In this document: positions 58,560 through 64,000 of the stretch, one piece after another | How the letters are laid out: every line of letters begins with the position of its first letter | Numbering within the stretch: the first letter of the stretch is position 1 | DNA from: Brachionus manjavacas | Lineage: Eukaryota; Rotifera; Eurotatoria; Ploima; Brachionidae | Length of the DNA stretch: 64,000 nucleotides | Direction: 5' to 3' | Assembly (NCBI GenBank): GCA_019054805.1 | Contig: JAHQIY010000002.1 | Span: 4,960,001 to 5,024,000, forward strand | The notes under the pieces: generated by a model | Databases searched by the model: none | What the model saw: the letters and a program-made list of their open reading frames with translations, nothing else | Told to the model about the DNA's origin: nothing | Translations under genes and position numbers: made by a program

Positions 58560-61500
58560 TATTTGTAATATGATCTGCTAATTTTTTTTTGATCTTTTAA
58601 ATAAATTAAATTAATTGAGTAAAAATTAATAAGAATAAATTTTGCAATCAATCATCAATCAGAGATTGTTTGTTGTTTTACTTTTACCGCCTTTATTGAA
58701 ATAATTGTAAATAATTTATCGATTTTACATGAATTCGTGGTTTACTTAAAATACAATTAGTAAGTAAAGCGCATTTTTCAACATAAGGTTAGAGAAATTG
58801 GAAATTAGAATAAGATAAACTCAGTCAGGATTTTATTTGTTAAGTGCAAGTAGCTTTGAGTTTCAATGATAATGGTTTAATGAAAGAGTCGATTAAATAT
58901 TTGGAAGTTAGAAAATTTAAAATTTTTATTAATAAATCAAGAAAATTTTTGTTACAATTAATTGTTTAGTTTTAGGATAAAGATGATAAAGGATAGTAAA
59001 TTTAAACAAATTTTTTGCATAAAAATTCAAATTTAAATTATGAATATGGTACATGGAAAATTTTATCTAAATTTAATTTACTATTCTTTAAAAATCTTTT
59101 TTAGCTTCATAGGCTTAATCTTTAAATAAATTATCAATTGTCTATTGCAGGAGCCTGCCATACCGATCAACTTCAGTTGAAATGTTTTATTCAATTTTTA
59201 GAATTTCTGCTCTTTATGTCTGTCATTTTATGATGCTCCAGTTATTTTTATTTTTAATTGAATTCGGACTTAAACTTTTCATTTTCTATTATTCCTTTTC
59301 TATCTTATTTCAAAGATTTCAATTTAAAAATCAATTATTTGTAGAGTATATCACTAATTTCCGGATTGATTATTTTTTTAATTTCGGTTTTAAATTCAAA
59401 ATTACGTTTTTAATCTACACTTTTAAGATTTGTAATTGAAAATCTTTAGTAAATTTCTCTTATTTGAAAAAAAAATAATTATTTTCATGATTTGATCAGG
59501 AATAAACAAACAAAATATTTTTCAAATTATTAATGGATAGTTTTCCTGATATTGTGATCATAACAATTAATATAGGAAATTCAATTGAATTTTTTTTTTA
59601 AACCAACACTGTTTAGTTCATTTTTTTAATTCACTTACAATCGATTCATTTTTTGGATCGTAATGCTACAGTATTAAAATTATGTTTTTATTTTTGTAAA
59701 GACTAAAATAAGTCAATTGACACAAAGAATTTAAAAGAATAAAAGAGGAATATTTAAATTTTAGTTTTTTCTTATAAGCTAAAAGAAATTAAAATAATCT
59801 TCATTATCATATCAAAATTCGTTTGGGTAATTATGAGTTTTTCAAAAATTTATTGAATCATTTTGAAAATAGTAATAAAAATAATTTTTGTAATTTAGCA
59901 ATTTTTAAAATTTGAAAATTTTGATCTTAATATTATAATTTTTTACTGTGAATAGGAAATTCAAAATTTATGAATAGAATAGAATGCTAAATTCGATATA
60001 ATTAGAATTCACAAATAAAATGATATAGTGTTCCCAGGAGTGATATTTGATATTTAAAAGCCACCATTTTCAAAAAAATAAATTTTTTTCACTTAAGAGA
60101 GCGCATTTCATGACCTAAACAAAATACTTGATCCATTACTAAAAACAATTTTCAATTAATGCCTTTTTATTTAGTCAAAAACTTATTTTAATATGAAAAA
60201 ATTAATAAAAATTTGGATTTTTTTTAATAGAATTTATTTATTTCCTTATCATTTTAAGTTGTCATGACAATAAACATAATTATCTTGGTACTAATCTTGA
60301 TTGATTTTATCGGTGTTAAAACAGCTCTCGGTTTGTAATTTCCAGAAGCTTTAAAATAAAATTTTAATTAAAATTTAAAAAGGTTTTTTGTTATTTTTCT
60401 TCAAAATTTCATAAGTTTTATTAATTATTTTCTTCTAAGTATTCAACTAGCTTGAATCGATCGTCTAGACGATGACTTAATACTCTTCAGTGCTCGGTCG
60501 TGTCAAAATAACACGATATCCGATAAAATTTTGGTTCATTAAGTTTTCAAAATGGACACTATATTAAATTCAAATAGTAAATTTTTAAAAGGTAAATTCG
60601 GCTAAGTTCCTTGATTTTTGACAAACTGAAAGCAATCGATCCAAATGTTTTTTTAATTAGGATGTGATTTTAAAAAATAAGCTAAAAATCAATAATCAGC
60701 AGATGCTCTCAATTCTATTTAAAAAAGTTTAATTCATTGGAAATATTTTTTCAATACGTGAGAGGTATTTATCGATTGAGAATTTTTTTGACATTTAATT
60801 TGACAGCTTCATTATCGATTTTAGTCTCGATTAAGCTAAATTTTGTCCATATTTAATTTTTAAAAAAATATACGAAACAAAACGCTTGACTGAAAGGTGA
60901 AGCTGCATATATCCCAATAGGTTAGAAAATATGAATTATTCAGCTTAATTAGAAAAAGACACTGATTAATAAAAATTTTACAGATAGATTTTAAAATAAT
61001 AGATGTCATTAATTTTTGTCAAAATGGTATTTAAATCAAGAAATAAATCAAATGCTTAGGATTTCAGCAAATTTTTTTTATTTTATTTTTGGTTTTAATT
61101 ATTTTTTGTTACTTCTTCTGTTTTTGAATTTAATTAAAAAAATTTTCTGGTAGAATTTTTCACAACAGATACCATATATCAAATATTTTATAAACTTTTT
61201 TTCCTAAGTTTGAAAGATCACATGAATTAATCAACCGTAAATTAAATATATATATAATTTTAGCCTTTTATTTTATTTTAGAAATCTTTTTTTTTATTCT
61301 TTCCAAAAATAGTTTCGACTCTCAATTAATTTTGTAATTAAAAAAAAATTGTTCTCGTAAAATTATTTTTACGATATATTCGATTTTGGTTTATTTGATA
61401 AATATTCTTAAAATTTTATTTAAATTAGTATTCAGTGGTTTTGGGTCATACTTTTATTTGATATTTTTATTTTAGAATTTATATTTAGACTTAAGCTTAA

Positions 61501-63109
61501 ACCATAAGATTTTCTATTCTTGTGAAAAAAAAAAATTTATTCACGTTTATATGGGAAAATATGAAATTTGAAATACATGACAGATATTTTTGTTCACCTG
61601 TGATCTAGTTATGTCCGCAAAATTAACTTGAAATTCATTGTATCGTCAGCTTTGAAATTAAGTATTTATAAAGAAAGTAATGAAACACTTAAATAAAAAG
61701 AGAAAATAATGTCCTTTTAAAAAATGATAATTCAACCGTCTAAGGGCTTAATGATTAGCAAAGAGATTATTTTAAATAAAAAATCCGCTAGAAAAAAGTA
61801 AATAACAAACTATTGAAAAATCTATTTAAATTAGAGAGTTGTTTAAAATTTTTTTCTAAATTTAATAAATAATGAAAAATGAAAATTTTTAAATACTCGT
61901 ACTTATTTTTTTGATTAATTATTATTTATATTTTTATTTGTAGGGTAGTTCAAATCTTTGTTAAGATTTTTGAAGTCTAATCTTTTATAAATGAAAAATA
62001 ATGAGCTTTTTGTCTGAGGATTTTTTTTCTTTTTTAAATTTAATTCATGAATAAAATTATTTAAAAAAAATAAAAACCTCTTCAAATCTTCGAGTTTAAG
62101 GGAGTGACTAATTCAAATAAAAGAAATTTTTATGTCTTTTGGTGCTTTTGATAAAATCTGTCAAAAAAACGCCCTTTCGATTTCCGGTACAAATAGCGAA
62201 AATTAATTGTAAATATTTTAAAATTAAGAACAGGAATTCAGAAAATATTTGAATTTGGTTTATGTGACAAATTCATTCTACATTTGATGGATACATCACA
62301 GTTAGAACTCAATAGGAAAATATTTTAAAATTTTAGTTGAGCGATACAATAATTAATGCTATGAATTTTGGATTTATTTTTTAGGTTAAGGACTTGATTT
62401 AAAAGATAGTGGGAAAAAATTGAAAAAGAGTTTTTTATGTTTAAAGTTTTTTTTTCAAAAATTAGTAGCTTCAAGTATGAGAGACCAGCTTGGAGTCAAT
62501 AGTTTATAAAAACTAGTCAGTATCAAGAAAATTGTCCTTTTGTTTTAAATCAATTGATCATACAAAAATTCATATATGTTCTGTCCTATATATCAGAATA
62601 TTTTTAAATAGTGAGAAAATAAGCCGCAACTTGAGTCGAATCTAAACTAACCCAAAACTCATTAAGCTTCGTTTTTATGAGGCTTCGTACCCTTCGGCTA
62701 TTTTTCTATTCTTCACAAATCTAAAACAAAAAATAAATTTTAATTTTGAAAGATAATTATCAATTGTTTACGGTTAATTATTTATTAATTTGTTTTTTGA
62801 TTTACTCAAAGTTAAAAATAGCCAAAATAAGGACGAATAGATCGATTTATGAATTTCTTTTTCTATTAATGAAAATAAATTTGCATGCCTTCAATTGAAG
62901 CTACATCTCAACTGACTAGGAAAAACTTTTTATTTTTATTATTTTTTTAAAATAAAAGAATTGATATTTATGAAAAATGCGAAATGTAATCTATTAAAGA
63001 CAAAAAAAATAAATGAATAGTTTATCGAATTTCCTTTATATTTTCTTTTTATTTAATTTGATTAAATTAAATATATAAGCTAAATTAGATTAAATAAGCT
63101 TCAAAATTT
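58560..63109. other. Long AT-rich intergenic region
   Basis: About 4.5 kb downstream of CSTF3 with no supported gene. A short 14-bp palindrome ATCGTCTAGACGAT occurs near 60459. The 85-codon frame at 59182 is Phe/Leu/Ile-rich low-complexity translation and is not supported. Confidence 0.5.
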
Positions 63110-63410
63110 CAGAATTTTGGCAGCTGTGCAGTCCGAACGAAAGGTCCTAGTGAATTGCGCTTGAAAAAGTACAAAAAATTGCACCAGAAAGGTGGTGGTA
63201 AGCGGGCCTTAAATGGTCCGTAAATTTTTTTTCTGTTCTTTCTTTTTTCAAAGATCTGTGCAGCAAAAAATATAAGTCCTAAGGCTTAGGTGTAAATTGC
63301 GCGTGAAAAAGCATAATATTTTGTCTCAGAAAACACTTGAGCGGAGTTTATAAAATTATTCATTCGGTCTCTAAGGGTGGTCCGTGTTTTAGCAAAAATC
63401 AGTGTATGAT
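63110..63410 (+). repeat. Degenerate repeat block, possible DNA-transposon relic
   Basis: Two imperfect sub-repeats about 160 bp apart: GTGCAGTCCGAACGAAAGGT ... GAATTGCGCTTGAAAAAGTA (63124-63175) and GTGCAGCAAAAAATATAAGT ... AAATTGCGCGTGAAAAAGCA (63258-63313). At 63374 the word GGTCCGTGTTTTAGCAAAAA matches the dispersed repeat at 18.9 and 31.5 kb. Family unknown. Confidence 0.45.
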
Positions 63411-64000
63411 TTTTTTTACTTTAATCACTAAAATTTTTTACAATTTCATTTTAAATTAAAATTTAAATCAAACCTGATATTTTTGATTATCGTATTTGGC
63501 AAATATAAAATGAACTTCCTTTTAAAGCAAAAATATAAAATGTAAATAAATTTAAATTCTTAATGGAAACATTTTTTAAAGGTTAAACTGAATCAACTCA
63601 AGAAAATATTTAATGAATGGTATGATTAGAAAAAAAAATAAGCCATATTTACTATGAGCATTAATTTTTTTCTCGCATGATCTATTTGAATTTTTTGTAT
63701 TGTATGAACATGTTATATTTTTGTTGATAGTTTTGAATTTATCTTTTTTTTAATTTTGTAATTACATGGCTATTATTTTTTTAAAGCTTGAAATTGGTCA
63801 CATATATTAGTTTTTTAAATGATAAAATAATAGATGCTTTTATTTCTTAAAGAAATAGAAATTTGCAATATTTTGCTATTTTAGATAATTTTCAAAGCTC
63901 AAAAGATTATATCGTTCTGGTTACTTATTAAAAGTACTTAGAGTCATTTTTATTTTCAAATCAAACTATTTACTTAAAAATTAAAATCATCGTAAATTGC
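63411..64000. other. AT-rich stretch to window end
   Basis: Nothing recognised. Confidence 0.5.

Noticed and set aside
59182-59439. 85-codon Phe/Leu-rich frame in the terminal intergenic region
   Set aside because: Low complexity typical of translated AT-rich DNA, with no splice or promoter support.

Overview
The window is very AT-rich eukaryotic DNA, almost certainly animal. It holds intron-bearing host genes in small clusters separated by long AT-rich stretches and many transposable elements. Most introns are 45-70 bp with plain GT-AG ends, and the recognisable genes look metazoan (SEC24, GINS1, PHF5A, BORCS6-like, NEDD8, COPS2, CSTF3). A compact invertebrate genome such as a monogonont rotifer would fit, but nothing here proves the phylum.

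Layout. 0.3-0.8 kb: 3' end of a SEC24 gene. 1.4-7.2 kb: a CR1/Jockey-like LINE remnant split by a minus-strand Ty3/gypsy-type LTR element (4-bp target duplication), then a second LINE fragment. 7.8-9.3 kb: three tandem small genes, each encoding a single-pass membrane microprotein with a C-terminal PPxY motif; they are visible only after splicing. 9.8-11.6 kb: a 182-bp-period tandem repeat and LINE pieces. 13.6-15.7 kb: a housekeeping cluster, GINS1, PHF5A, BORCS6-like and NEDD8. 16.7-17.6, 35.2-36.1 and 44.2-45.0 kb: three copies of a secreted-protein gene with a nearly invariant body and unrelated glycine-rich tails. 19.3-28.6 kb: a roughly 4.49-kb tandem duplication of an already decayed LINE, each copy carrying the same embedded LTR-element fragment and perfect palindrome. 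29.1-30.2 kb: a Merlin-like DNA transposon with 111-bp inverted repeats and an 8-bp target duplication. 32.3-34.8 kb: a five-exon gene for an unrecognised type I membrane glycoprotein (764 aa). 36.8-43.7 kb: an unidentified coding-like island, LINE pieces, a tRNA-derived SINE, a hAT-like non-autonomous element (8-bp target duplication) and a Tc1 element with IR/DR ends. 46.8-48.5 kb: an unrecognised 502-aa membrane-anchored protein. 51.1-58.6 kb: COPS2 and CSTF3, divergent, with 183 bp between start codons. 58.6-64 kb: AT-rich DNA with one degenerate repeat.

The recognised genes serve basic functions: COPII export, replication initiation, splicing, lysosome positioning, neddylation (NEDD8 and the deneddylase subunit COPS2) and mRNA 3' end formation. 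The least described material is the PPxY microprotein cluster (candidate adaptors for NEDD4-type ubiquitin ligases) and the fixed-body, variable-tail secreted family.
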